From Apostichopus californicus (Eukaryota > Echinodermata > Holothuroidea > Aspidochirotida > Stichopodidae), in assembly GCA_020650975.1 (NCBI GenBank), contig JAIPMN010001206.1:1-40484 (forward strand): 40,484 bases of DNA, read 5' to 3'. Under the pieces are notes generated by a model. The model had not been told where the DNA came from. It searched no databases and saw nothing but the letters and a program-made list of their open reading frames with translations. The position numbers and the translations under genes were made by a program. This document shows, one piece after another, positions 23,874-34,861 of the stretch (position 1 is the first letter of the stretch; the number at the start of each line of letters is the position of its first letter).

Positions 23874-25433
23874 TTACTTCCCAAGCAATTCTCGAGCTCC
23901 GTCATCTAGTTTAGCTCGCACCTCCTGCAGCTGTTTGGCCAGCTGCATATTACTCCCGTACGTGTTGCCCTTCGTTCCCATGCACATCTGGTATTGCTTA
24001 GGCTCCAGCATTACATCACACTCCACCGGGTGGTAAATATGGACCAGGCCTGGGTCTGGTGTTCGGAGTATTGTGATATTGCTGGAGACAAATTTTTGGT
24101 ACAAGTCCACATCCTCAAATCCCCATCCTACGATGGAAGAGTCCAACCCTCCGACCCTCTGCAGGTCTTCGTTGTAGAGACAGACGATCCCGTACCCATA
24201 ATTGCGGAAGAATCCAGCCTCCTTGTTGATGACCAGCTGGCTGCTCGGATGGCTTTCGGGGCCGTAAACAAAATCCGGATTGTACTGACTGAACACGGAC
24301 GGAAAGTAAACCCGACTCCCCAATGCTGTGTTGAGACGGCACCGCGAGAGAAACCCCGGAGACAGATACATATCAACGTCGACGAAAAACATCAAGGCCG
24401 ATTTGGGGAACTGTGAAGCTCCTAGGTCGAGAGCCGCTCCTCTCTTGAAATCTCCGACGCCATGAAGAAGACGTAAATCGTAGTTAGGGTATTGCTTTGC
24501 GTATTTCATCAGAGTCTCTTCGATCGCCTCCGATTGACCATCATCATCTTGTTTAAATAGCACTACCAACAGTTTCACGCTATCGCCCGGCACCAGGCAA
24601 TTCTTCTCAAAGTTCTTCATGAATCTTTGAAAAATCTCCAACCGACCCGCCAGCGGCATGATGAAGTGTATCGTCTCCTTTGATTTGTTTATGAACCAAC
24701 TATCCTTTGAATAATACGAATTCTGGCTAAATATACTGCGATTTTCGTCTGATAGTTTCAGCTCTTCTGAATTCTGGAGATATTCGTCTTCGATCAGCTC
24801 GATCCGACCGAAGCTCTGGTGTAGGTACGTGTGCCGCCGGACCGAGAGAGTCCGACTTGAACCCTGATGTTTCTTGTAAACTAACAGAAGATCCAAAATA
24901 TAATCCACACCGTACGGTGGGATGAGTCTTGAATAGCCATACATTATTTCTTTGAATTCTATTGTTCTACCTACCCTCTTTGAATTGGAATTAATGAGTT
25001 GCATTACTTGTAGAACCACATCAGTCACGGCCGCCTGGATGGGTTTAGTGAATCCCTGCTTTGGAGAGTCCATGTTATGTAGATACAGGTAACGGCTGAA
25101 ACACTTCCACGGTATAACGTCTTGGAATGAATCGGCCCGGTATTTCATGAGACTCGGGTGTAACCCTAAGTGGCGGGTCTCGTGGGTACCGGGATTCTCG
25201 GACTTGTCCTCGTGCAGAAGTTCTTTCATGTCCTGAATTTCTCGGTAGTAGGATAGAATCTGAAGTCTCTTCTCGGCTATATACTGAGATTCAAGGTATG
25301 CATGTAACCGGTACATGTGAAGAGTTCTTTTGATTGGGTGGAGGGTTATTGCTCTCCATACTTCTGGTGTGTGAAGATTGCCCGTGAAAGGTAGAGTGCC
25401 ACTGCTGTAGTTTTGGTAAAAGAGCGTCTGCAT
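23874..25433 (-). CDS. CHSY1: Chondroitin sulfate synthase, terminal exon (partial gene)
   Basis: This exon encodes 519 residues plus TAA, matching the C-terminal ~520 residues of CHSY1/CHSY3 (vertebrate full length about 800). The enzyme is a Golgi type II membrane protein that polymerises chondroitin by alternately adding GlcUA and GalNAc. This half holds the GalNAc-transferase domain: a conserved linker with YRLHAY and EFKEIMYGYSR, IHFIMPLAGR entering the fold (~255), the metal-binding DVD at 352-354 in FFVDVDMYLSPGF, GWGFEDVDL at 436-444, and HIYHP at 465-469. All look intact, favouring an active CHSY over the polymerising factor CHPF. Potential N-glycosylation sites are at NYS 8, NRS 231, NKS 249 and NIT 452. 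The acceptor CTACAG abuts the first ATG, an in-frame stop lies about 30 nt upstream, and this Met aligns to an internal Met of CHSY1. The exon is therefore phase 0 and the N-terminal half lies upstream. CHSY3 orthology is equally possible. Confidence 0.93.
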   Translation of the reverse strand: MQTLFYQNYSSGTLPFTGNLHTPEVWRAITLHPIKRTLHMYRLHAYLESQYIAEKRLQILSYYREIQDMKELLHEDKSENPGTHETRHLGLHPSLMKYRADSFQDVIPWKCFSRYLYLHNMDSPKQGFTKPIQAAVTDVVLQVMQLINSNSKRVGRTIEFKEIMYGYSRLIPPYGVDYILDLLLVYKKHQGSSRTLSVRRHTYLHQSFGRIELIEDEYLQNSEELKLSDENRSIFSQNSYYSKDSWFINKSKETIHFIMPLAGRLEIFQRFMKNFEKNCLVPGDSVKLLVVLFKQDDDGQSEAIEETLMKYAKQYPNYDLRLLHGVGDFKRGAALDLGASQFPKSALMFFVDVDMYLSPGFLSRCRLNTALGSRVYFPSVFSQYNPDFVYGPESHPSSQLVINKEAGFFRNYGYGIVCLYNEDLQRVGGLDSSIVGWGFEDVDLYQKFVSSNITILRTPDPGLVHIYHPVECDVMLEPKQYQMCMGTKGNTYGSNMQLAKQLQEVRAKLDDGARELLGK

Positions 25434-25844
25434 CTGTAGGGGGGACCAAAGACGAAAGAAAAATCAGTATGAGAACTGGTGGAATAATTCTGTCAGCCAC
25501 TTGAAGAAAGAGAACAGCAATACATTAAATGAAATGGACAGGTTACTTGGTAGAGTGTTGAAGTAGCATAGTACTGGCAGTCCCTATTTAACATGTTCGG
25601 GGCAAGGTATAGATATGAGGCTCGACCTGCTATGAAAATTTTTTTAAAACAAATCACAGTATATCCTCACTGGCAGTACTGAGTTTAGGAAGAGAAAATA
25701 CAGTACAAAGCATCAAGTGATGATTTAGAGCAATCGGTCTGCCAATTAAATAGAAATGTTTCATATTAGAGAAACCTTCATGAAGCTGAAAAGATACAAT
25801 TAAGTCAAAATGTCAGGAACTGAGGATGCAGAGATGCATCCTAC

Positions 25845-26374
25845 AGACCTGTCAACCTGTTTGACCCCAAAATAGGGAGAATAACATTTTTCAGGGCCAA
25901 AATATAGGGAGAACAAGGGGAAAATAGGGAGGTTTTCAACTGAAATGATATAAATACTCCTAAATAAGCAGTCTACTTATGCAATACAGTGAGAGAATCA
26001 TCCAATCAGTGTTTCTTGTTGTAGTTCACAGCAGCTTGCTTCGCTTTCTACAGGGTTTCTTTAGTAGGCTTCCATTTGAAACAGGGAACAGTGGACTCTG
26101 GGTACTGTGACTTCATGGCTAATATGCTAGATAGAGTCCCATCAAGCTTGAGACTTGACCGTCTGTGCGATCTACACTGAATAGCCTTTCCTGTTCAGCG
26201 TTACTGTGGGGAATTACTAATAATTTGGCATAGGACTAACTGTTGGCTATTTTCAGAAATATCGCAAGTGATGAAACATTAAAAAACCGGGAGAATAGAA
26301 TATGAAACCGGGAGGCCGGAGATTCGGGTAAAAACCGGGAGTCTCCCGGTAAAGCCGGGAGAGTTGACGGGTCT
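25845..26374. mobile_element. MITE with 9-bp flanking duplication
   Basis: The ends AGACCTGTCAAC and GTTGACGGGTCT form imperfect terminal inverted repeats. They are flanked by identical GCATCCTAC at 25836-25844 and 26375-26383. The 530-bp interior is noncoding, with repeated AATAGGGAG blocks on the left and CCGGGAG/CTCCCGG blocks on the right. An 8-bp duplication plus a CAGACC terminus is an equivalent parse and would fit the hAT superfamily. Confidence 0.8.
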
Positions 26375-26393
26375 GCATCCTACATTCAGATTG

Positions 26394-26564
26394 ATGTGGT
26401 AGGACATCACCTCCAGTAATAGAATGAGTAATGACTACTGTATTCTTGAGCAATTGTGCTGTTAGTCCAATGGAGCTATGTACAGTACAGTATTAAATGT
26501 GGTAGGACCTCACTTCCACTAATAGAGTGAGTTATGACTACTGTATTTTTGAGCAATTGTGCTG
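26394..26564. repeat. 68-bp direct repeat, two copies 103 bp apart
   Basis: 26394-26461 and 26497-26564 share ATGTGGTAGGAC-TCAC, AATAGA-TGAGT and GACTACTGTATT, then TTGAGCAATTGTGCTG, with only scattered differences. It looks like a recent local duplication next to the MITE. Confidence 0.75.
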
Positions 26565-26613
26565 ACAATGACCAATCACAGAAATTCACAGTCAAGTACT
26601 GCAGTGATATACT

Positions 26614-26640
26614 ACTGTACTGTACTGTACTGTACTGTAT
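26614..26640. repeat. (TACTG)n microsatellite
   Basis: About five perfect CTGTA/TACTG units. It contains the TACTGTA word that is frequent throughout this intron. Confidence 0.85.
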
Positions 26641-26956
26641 GTGATCATGCACAAGCCTTGAACTTATCCTTGAAACTTGCACTATTCTCCTGTTTGGAGG
26701 TCACTGAAGCCTGGTATATTATAGACCATTTACATTCATGTTTAAGCCATCTGTTCTTGATGTTACACCTACTGTAGGAGCCTAAGACATGCATCCTGTT
26801 TGCCCAGTTCTTCCACAATTGAGAAAATAGTGTTTCAAGTAAAGTTTATCATATAGTTCAGGAAATGAAAAGGTACTACTACTGTATGTATAAACAGTAC
26901 TATCCTGTAGTAACCTGTTCTTTGAAATATCCTGTTTGTAGAGTGTCCAATTTGGC

Positions 26957-27168
26957 TAGGGTTACCATCCGTCCCGATTAATCGGGATTGTCCCGTTTTA
27001 GAAAGGAATAGTGAGCGTCCCGACCGGTAAGACAAATTGTCCCAATTTTCCCAGAAACGAATATACGCAGTACAATTTTTTCGTATCAGACTCGCAATCG
27101 CCAAGTTATGTGTACATAAACAGCTCGTTAGCTGCTGTAGCAAACGACGACTCGGTATGGTAACCCTG
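26957..27168. mobile_element. Short MITE-like element, 11-bp terminal inverted repeats
   Basis: AGGGTTACCAT at 26958-26968 and its reverse complement at 27157-27167 bound about 210 bp. The interior begins with CCCGATTAATCGGGATTG-type palindromic repeats. hAT-derived MITEs with similar AGGGTTACCA ends are common in animals. No clear target duplication seen. Confidence 0.6.
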
Positions 27169-27750
27169 TAGTGTGCGGGAATACGAATCCACGTGCGTCG
27201 TTGCGATAGAATTGAGTATCGTTACTGACGTGGGACGTTCAATGTTCTTCTATCTATCAACAAATGTTGCCAGTCTACGGGTCCGTAGCACGAATTACAT
27301 TTCTGAAATAGGCCACATATTAGGCAAACAAAACTAGTGAAATCAGCCTTAAATATTGCACCATTTGGCTTCTAGGTAGGTCCCAAAATCAAAATTTTTG
27401 CAAAGGGGAGGGGGACACCTAAATTTCGCTAAGTCACTCCACATTCTTTTGGCATGTATATTACGGCAGTCTTTTTGGTTCAAGCTGACATAACACATTA
27501 CACTATACTTCCATGGTATGTTGAGAACAATTCTTCATCTAACATACATGTTGTACTGTGCTGTTAAGGAGCATGAATCGTATACGATTACTGCTTTAAA
27601 ACTGTGTTTCTACTAAGATTTTCCAGCTACTGTATGTCACTAGCTGGGCTTAATAATCACTACTGTACGTTGCTAGGGCTTTGTAATCATTGACAGTAGA
27701 CAGCAACACTCCAAAACTTACTCCTTTGGGTATTTACGAACGACGATACG

Positions 27751-27793
27751 TTAGTGTGGTAAGAGACAGGTAAGAGAGGAGTGAAGTAAATAT
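27751..27793 (+). repeat. Dispersed GACAGGTAAG-family repeat, core copy
   Basis: Contains AGAGACAGGTAAGAGAGGAG followed by TGAAGTAAATAT. The core matches the copy at 34721-34830 almost exactly. Confidence 0.6.
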
Positions 27794-28920
27794 CAACTTT
27801 CTTCAGAGGGAGATCAATTTAAATAGCAGCTCTGATTTAGCATTTGTCAAAGATAAAAAAAAACAAAAAACATTCTAAATCATCAATTCATTTAGAATGT
27901 AACAATTCAGACATTACTTGAAATAAGTCACACAAACCCAACTACAATAAATATTGTTCTGTTTATCAGATATCTTCATGTAAAAGAGTCGTGTCTGGGA
28001 GCAGTCATAAGGAAAACATAAACAATTGAAGCACATGTGGTTCAATGCATGATGTCATCTTTAAACTTGATCAAGTCTTTGGCCTTGTGTGCAATGAAAT
28101 ACTAAAACCTATGATACAGTAGACTAGTATAGTGCAGTATCTCCCAAATGGAATAAGATTTTTCTTAGCTGTTCGGCGGGAAATTGTTCACGACAGTTAT
28201 CGTTATCACATAGACCAATCATGATGGTTGGGTTTGTGCCTCCTTTAAAAGTTGTCAGTAATATTATTGTACTGTACATAGCGTGCCTTGTTTACAGTCA
28301 TATTCCCCATATGTCCTGTTTATTATTAGCCTTGCTCAAGACACACAAGGAACCGCATTGCCCTGGGGTAATTTTCGACAATCTTTATGGCGGTCACGTT
28401 CCAATGAACTGATAAATCTGACATCTTCATTTCAAGCTTCAGCGACCAAGAAGCATTTGTGTCATATTGTAAGTGTCACATGTTGGTATATATACACAGC
28501 ATAGCAACCGGTAAAATAACAATACCGCCTAATTACAGCAACCTTAGCCCTGTTTCTTATATGTTTAGTATATATATGATACTTGCAGGTCTAAGTATAT
28601 AGTGCTAATGCAGCTTCTTTTTCCTTTCCAAATCAAAAGTCATGGAATGATGCTCTTCAAAATGGGCAAAATTTATGATGCAGACCGTGCAAAGATGAAC
28701 AACAATTTTATGTACACAGGAACCATATATAATATTGTATAACAGATAACAAACAGAGCCTTCCAAACTGCTACACAAAGTTTGAATATTAAACAATATT
28801 CCCTGAAAAATAATAGCATATCTTGACAAATTACTGTATATAGCTGAACAGTATGCTTTCTCTGATGCAACTGGAAATTTGTTTAAGTGCTTGTAGACAG
28901 ATACAATTCATGACATGAAA
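27794..28920. other. CHSY intron, no gene seen
   Basis: AT-rich DNA. A fragment reading ATAGACCAATCATGATGG, then TTGGGTTTGTG, near 28211-28238 recurs imperfectly at about 29529-29554, so it is a low-copy repeat. No exon recognised. Confidence 0.4.
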
Positions 28921-29050
28921 CAGTACATGTACATATGATACAACACATATGATACAACATATCATGTACACATGTACATATGATACAACTGGTACAACAG
29001 TACCCACAGTACATATGATAACACATATGATACAAAATTACAAACATATT
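28920..29050. repeat. Degenerate tandem repeat of CATATGATACAA units
   Basis: Repeated acatatgatacaa and catgtacatatgata motifs with irregular spacing, several of them internally palindromic (ACATGTACATGT-like). Low-complexity minisatellite. Confidence 0.65.
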
Positions 29051-30506
29051 ATTAGGAATCGTCTTCAACAGAAATCAGTAAATTTGTTCTTTCCATGTAT
29101 GATATGTTGCTACACTACATAGTGAAATCTCATATTTGTCTGAATCATAAATATCCATACTGAAGTACTGTACACTGTATGTATTTGGTATTAGTCAACC
29201 ATTATAATTAAAAATAAAGAATCTTGATCTTACTGCAAATGAAAAAATCAAACTGACCTAGAGAAAAGATTGCTTACTGTAGCTGGATGCTTTAACAAAA
29301 ACCTTAAAAATTACTCAATCAAGCAGACTCAAGTCACTTGATTTTAATATCTCCGCTGGATATCTTTGAGATTCATGATGAAAGCAGACACAAGCTACAC
29401 AAGTTACCCAACTATCATCTTCAGGATATTTGATAGAGAAAATTGTGATAATCCTATAAAACCTGATATCAAATTTCTAACTTGACTGTTTTGCTCATGG
29501 ATTTTTTTATTTTCCTATCATATATACAGACCAATGATGATGGTTGGGGTTTGTGTCAGCTTCAGTGACAGCTGATCAACTACTGTAGTACTGCACCTGT
29601 CCATGTATTGAAGTCTTTACTCTTGAAATGTACTTGTAACATGATTTATACGCTGCCTCACCATTATAGAGCTAAGACACAATGGACAAAGGCATTGAAT
29701 ATACAGTATATATATGAATAACAGAATAACAGAAAACTGTTAAACAATATAGATATACACATATAGTCAAATACTCCTCTTTGTCTCCAAGGGATAAAAT
29801 CAGTCAGGACAATTATTCACTATTATTCACTTGAAATACTTCCTGCTTTTAACTTTAAGTGTGAAAATGAACAGGATGCCAACAACAGGACAAAAACCTC
29901 TCTTGTACTCTGGTTGGAACCATGTTGATATGTAAACTGTATATGTGTATGGAGCAATTGCAATTGCAATGCCAGATGACCACAGTATACAATCTTATAC
30001 AGTATATACTGGTGTAGAGCAACTGAACTACAAGGAGATCATCTAAAACAAAATTATTAAATCCTCCAGTCCCCCTCCTCATCCACCAGTCCTTTCTGCC
30101 CATGCAACCATCACATAAATGCCCATGAACCAATCAAACTCTATTTTCAGTTAATAATCCATTAAATTATCAAGAAGATGACATCATTTTTGGTTTCCCC
30201 AAAGGCAAAACTATGGAGTCACTTTTCCCTGACCTTGCAAAATGGTGAGGGGACTGCAGATTGCAAAGTCAGCAATGACTATAATGTGGATTGCAGTCGG
30301 TAATTACTACTGTATTACTGTAAGATTCGTCCAACACCGCAAAATACAGAAACGCTGTACTCATAGACAAAGAATCCGTTGTTTGGTCAAGCCACGGGAG
30401 AATGTCATTTCTCAGAAGGTCGCTATTAAAATCGTAGGGCCTGTATTGTTCGTCAATGTTAGGCAAAAAAAACATTCAACAGACTGTAGAATAAAATTGT
30501 CAAAGG
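29051..30506. other. CHSY intron, no gene supported
   Basis: AT-rich. The short frames at 30242-30514 (+) and 30269-30475 (-) overlap each other, lack splice context and resemble nothing I recognise. Confidence 0.4.
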
Positions 30507-30867
30507 AACATTAAATTGTACTTGGTAAGTACTATTATATAAGTTAATGTTGATAATATAATGTATGTAGTTTTGTTTTGTTTGATATATAGGGTTTAAC
30601 AGTTTTAATATATAATAATGATGATAACAATAAAAAATGATAATGAAACAGAGGATTTATATGTAGCACCAAATCAGAAACAACATTAAACTTGTACTTG
30701 GTACTATAAAATAAGTAAATGTTGATAATATAATGTACAGTAGTTTTGTTTTGTTTTGTTTTGTTTAAAATGGTTTAACAGTTTTACTATTTAATAATGA
30801 TCATAACAATAAAAATAATCATAATAATAAAACAGATGGTTTATATGTAGCGCCAAATCAGAAACAA
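30507..30867. repeat. Tandem duplication, ~175-185 bp unit, two copies
   Basis: 30507-30681 and 30682-30867 both run AACATTAAA-TTGTACTTGG, AATGTTGATAATATAATGTA, a (GTTTT)n tract, GGTTTAACAGTTTTA, TAATAATGAT, and TTATATGTAGC-CCAAATCAG. The second copy has the longer GTTTT microsatellite. Substitutions show the duplication is not brand new. Confidence 0.8.
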
Positions 30868-31206
30868 GAAGAAGCTGCTCTACGCACTTACAGTAACAAA
30901 ACAAGTCAATTGCAATCAAAGGGATAAGTAAAGAAATGAGTCTTTACAAAATGTTGAAGTTTGCTTCACATTCTGTCCACTGCTGAGTCGAGCTGAGATA
31001 TGAGCTTGTTTGGTTTGAATGCTTTGGTGGTGTTTCTTTCTCCATTTAGGTTAATTGTGCAGACTGTATGAATTAAGGTAAGGTACATTTATATACAAGG
31101 TATGTATTAATTATCAATTCTTAAATGGTCAAGAATTGTACCAATAGAAGGACACAAATTCAGCCTAAAAAGCAGTTACAATATTTAAATATATATACTG
31201 TATTGT

Positions 31207-31264
31207 ACATATAGTCAGCCCACTCACACATATAGTCAGCCCACTCGCACATATAGTCAGCCCT
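31207..31264. repeat. 21-bp tandem repeat, three copies
   Basis: Three nearly identical units of acatatagtcagcccactc, the last one incomplete. Confidence 0.8.
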
Positions 31265-31794
31265 GTTGCGCGCAAATTAATGCTTTCATAAACCAAATTC
31301 TCTTTTATGTCCTTTGTATAGATAAATCTATTGCTATATGAAGTTCAACTCATAATGGAGGTCACCACAATGAAGGATTCCCAAACTGTGTGTGTCATAA
31401 TTATTCCAAAAGGAAGGCCTTGTTCCATATTAACCAGGCCAGGTTCACATTCTACACTGATTGAGCAATACAGGTGTGCCTCGTTGTAACCTGACACAAC
31501 CTACTAACAGCATATCAAACAGGTGTACTAAAGCACTGGTTACTTATCATTCAACATGAAGGTTATTTGTTTGGACATGTAATACACTGCCATTCTGTCA
31601 AGGATAATTAAATTAATGCCAGATAACAGACCCATTAGGGATATCCCTTATATTATTATCTATATCATACTGTAGTGGAAGGAGTAATGCCTCTTAGAGT
31701 AAATAGTCTGCAGGGTCAGGAAGTTAACAAGACATAAACTTTCCTGCCTTCACACAACTATTGCATTTTTTCTTCTAGATCTCACAAGAGAGTG

Positions 31795-31980
31795 CTGATT
31801 GTGGTAAAGTGGTTTATAAGTGGACAGACTTGTAATCTACCGTAAGGATCACCGGTTATGATAGTTTGAGTCCTTGCCAGATCATTGCTGTTGTACATGT
31901 ACAGTATAAAGTAGGTATTTGTGTCCCTTGGTGGAGCAAGGCAACTAATTGATCTCTCTTGGTACGTCATAGCCAAAGAA
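31795..31980 (+). mobile_element. tRNA-derived SINE copy B
   Basis: GTGGTAAAGTGGTTTA resembles an A-box region and AGTTTGAGTCC a B-box, about 45 bp apart. These are followed by TTGCCAGATCATT and GTGTCCCTTGGTGGAGCAAGG, the same block order as the copy at 19785-19960. This copy keeps the better tRNA-like head. Confidence 0.6.
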
Positions 31981-32479
31981 GACAGCTTTAGTCACAATTC
32001 CATTCTTTCAAAATATTTGTCCCTAAAATATGCTTAATATCTGGAATGCTCCTTTAAGGCTACAGAGTAATGATGACATCATTTCCTCCGTGCAGGCCTT
32101 ATTGTAAATCCATTGTATTTTAAATTCTAATAATTTAACCAAAACATGTTCTTTTAACATGATATACATAAAAGGCCATAGAGTACCAGGAATGACATTC
32201 AACATCCTGTTGTCCTTGACAAATTTCTTCTACCGTAGTTTGTACACATGTGATTTGAGACCATAACAGCTGTCTAAATGTTTTCCGGTAGAGTTTTGTG
32301 TTGCATCTGAGAAAGTGACCTAATGCTAATAGTCTGTGTATCAGACTACGAGGTCCAGTTACTTCAACTGATGAAGCGGCAACTATTTCAAGGGTCACTT
32401 CTCAAAAATTAAATTTAGTATAAGAAATACAATCTGGCTGAAAGAAGTGGAATTTAACGGTCTACATAAAGCATATCAC

Positions 32480-32945
32480 TCACCGGCAACTGAGATCGAA
32501 AATTGTAGCGTGTGCAAAACTCAGCTGCTCGGCTGGTTACTCGAAGCAGGAACGTATCAAACCAATTCTTCAAGAACTTTACTGGCTGCCCATTCTAGAC
32601 CGTGTGAATTACAAAATTACATTGTTCCCTTACCGTTAGGCTTTACATGCCATGGCACCAACAAAAATGATCTTTTGTCGGAATATCAGCCTTTCCGCTC
32701 TCCTACTAAGGTGACCGGTCAATCGGTCATTTTCTGTCACAGATCCCGCAATTTGGAACACCCTACCATCATATATCTGTAGCGAACTAGTGTGAATTCC
32801 TTCATACTCTCAACTCTCAAAACTTACACGTTCAAGGACTGACATTTTGTTAAGCACTTTGTGCTTTTGCTATAGATGTAAGGCGCTATATAATCTACTG
32901 TATTATGATTAGTACTATCATGATTATTATTATTACTATTATTAT
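32480..32945 (+). mobile_element. LINE (CR1/L2-type) 3' end, decayed
   Basis: A broken reading frame still shows the C-terminal reverse-transcriptase hallmark: KPILQELYWLPILDRVNYKI, then frame drift, then DLLSEYQPFRSPTK. A degraded tail region and the terminal GGCGCTATATAAT are followed by an ATT-rich microsatellite tail to about 32945. It is 5'-truncated, with frameshifts and stops, so inactive. Confidence 0.75.
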
Positions 32946-33319
32946 TAAATATTATAAAAATAAATGTTGTGCCTGAAAGCCATCCTGTACCTAACTTCAA
33001 CTTATATGCCTTGCGGGAGAGTGTAACTTAAGATTCACTGACTGACTGAATTCAGTGAACCACCACTGAAACGTTGTGCAGCATAAAACCAGCTATTAAC
33101 CTGCTCATATGGTTATTAAAGGCTTTAAGATACTAGGTCACATAGCTCATAAAGACAATTAAGTATAATAATTAGCAGGAAGTCACATCTTTGTTGAGTA
33201 ACTACAGGTGAATGTCTCTCACACAAAGCAATCTGTTATACGGTACTTTACATCTGGTTGATAACTGAACCTACAGTATGAAGAGGCTAAGGGCTACAGT
33301 AAGGGGAAAAGGGAGAGTA

Positions 33320-33393
33320 TTTTGGTAGAACGAGGGTGCTATAAGGTTGTGGGGAGACAGGTAAGCGACTTGAAGCGAGGAGCGAAGTAAATT
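33320..33393 (+). repeat. Dispersed GACAGGTAAG-family repeat copy
   Basis: Contains TTGGTAGAACGAGGGTGCTA, AAGGTTGTGGGGAGACAGGT and AGCGAGGAGCGAAGTAAAT, in the same block order as the copies at 34.7-36.0 kb. Confidence 0.65.
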
Positions 33394-34720
33394 AAAGAAT
33401 ACAAAAAAGAAATTAAAAGGGGTAACAAAGCCTGATAAGTCAAAATTGACATAAAACAGAGTGGATCCAATGAAGCACATTGGATCCCAGTTCACAGCTT
33501 ATAATGCATGTTTATTTGGGTGACTGCATGTTAACAGTAATTGAGGTGCACTAATCTGTGAAGTCATTCATGGACTACATTATACCGTCTACCTGGTTTG
33601 TTTTGTTTTAACACTGAAATGATATAACCTTGGAAAATAATTCAATTGTGTTTCTGTGATGTTATTTTTATCGTTGGTAATGCTCGATCATGTGACCTCT
33701 ATGTTGCGGACTTTTTCTTATCGGTGAAAAATAACCAAAAACTATGTAGACAGTTTCATGAGTTGTCCACACATGTATATTATTTTGTGCAATGTATATA
33801 CTAATCTGAATATAGAATAAAGAGGATAAGTTCTGAAATATATTTACCTGAGAAGTCGCAAGTAAATAAACTACCACGATGGGGATTGGACCAATAACAG
33901 AACCTTACTTTCTGCAAGCTTGGTCTAGCTATGATATTAATTTTGAAATTAAGACTTTTATTATCTCTGACGATGACATTTGAAAGGGTTAGGCCACATG
34001 CAAATTGCATTTCGAGTTAAAAGCAGCTATTTAGGTTCCAGTGTTATTTATGTAATGTTCAATAAATGAAAAAAGCTTAATACTGTTGTACCATGTGCGG
34101 ATGTTGATTGAAATAACAAGGAAATGTCTTAAGACAGCTGAGTGAACTGATTCCATTTGGAGACAAACCAAAATTTGCAAAAGTCTGCAATACTCCCAGA
34201 AGCAAAGAGACTCCTGTATGTTTATTTAATCACAAAGATGTACTTCATGTTCGTTTGACTTACAGTTACCTTTTTAGTGATCTATTTGATAGCCAGCAGA
34301 GGAGGAAATCTGGTCATGGCTGTATTTTGCAGAGGAATTCCATTCATACATAATGCTTGACCGTAACTCTGCTCGCATTATTCAAATAGTAAACTGATGA
34401 GCTCTAAACCTATCATTGCTGTCATATATATATAGTGTCACCTTCGGGGCCATGCCGTCACGGTGAGGTACCGTAATGCAAAACGAGACGAGATCCTAAT
34501 TGTTAAAAGAGGCAGAAAACTGCCAAAACAAAAGGATACTTAGCAGAAACTTGAAGAATCCTGTCGGAAACTCTGTTAAGAACCTTCGTCGTTCGTAAGT
34601 AGCAGAATTCCAGCAAGAAAACGTCAGTTTGGCGTAAGTGAAAACGGAGTCGTAAAAACACGCGTTTTCCTTCGGAATGGTAAATTCGGAAGGTAGAAAG
34701 ACTGCGCGGTGACCTGTGGG

Positions 34721-34830
34721 AGAGGTCACTGGGCGCGCAGTGCTAAAATTATACCAGTGGCATCTAGGTAGACTAGGAAATGTGCGTTAGTGGTGTAGGA
34801 GACAGGTAAGAGAGGAGTGAAGTAAATATT
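34721..34830 (+). repeat. Dispersed GACAGGTAAG-family repeat copy, long
   Basis: Runs from GAGGTCACTGGGCGCGCAG through TGCTAAAATTATACCAGT and GTAGGAGACAGGTAAGAG to GAGTGAAGTAAATATT. It is about 30 bp from the inverted copy at 34862-34960. Confidence 0.65.
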
Positions 34831-34861
34831 ATAAAACTTACTGGTTTATATATTTACGGGT

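Noticed and set aside
23994..24416. 140-codon + strand frame
   Set aside because: Antisense shadow of the CHSY exon; no independent signal.
26835..27143. 102-codon minus-strand frame, tested as a CHSY upstream exon
   Set aside because: No similarity to the CHSY galactosyltransferase half; most of it lies inside the small MITE-like element.
28920..29050. CRISPR-like spaced repeats
   Set aside because: Repeat units are irregular and adjoining with no unique spacers of constant length, and the genome is eukaryotic.
30242..30514. 90-codon + frame and overlapping 68-codon - frame
   Set aside because: The two compete for the same DNA, resemble no family I know and lack splice sites in sensible positions.
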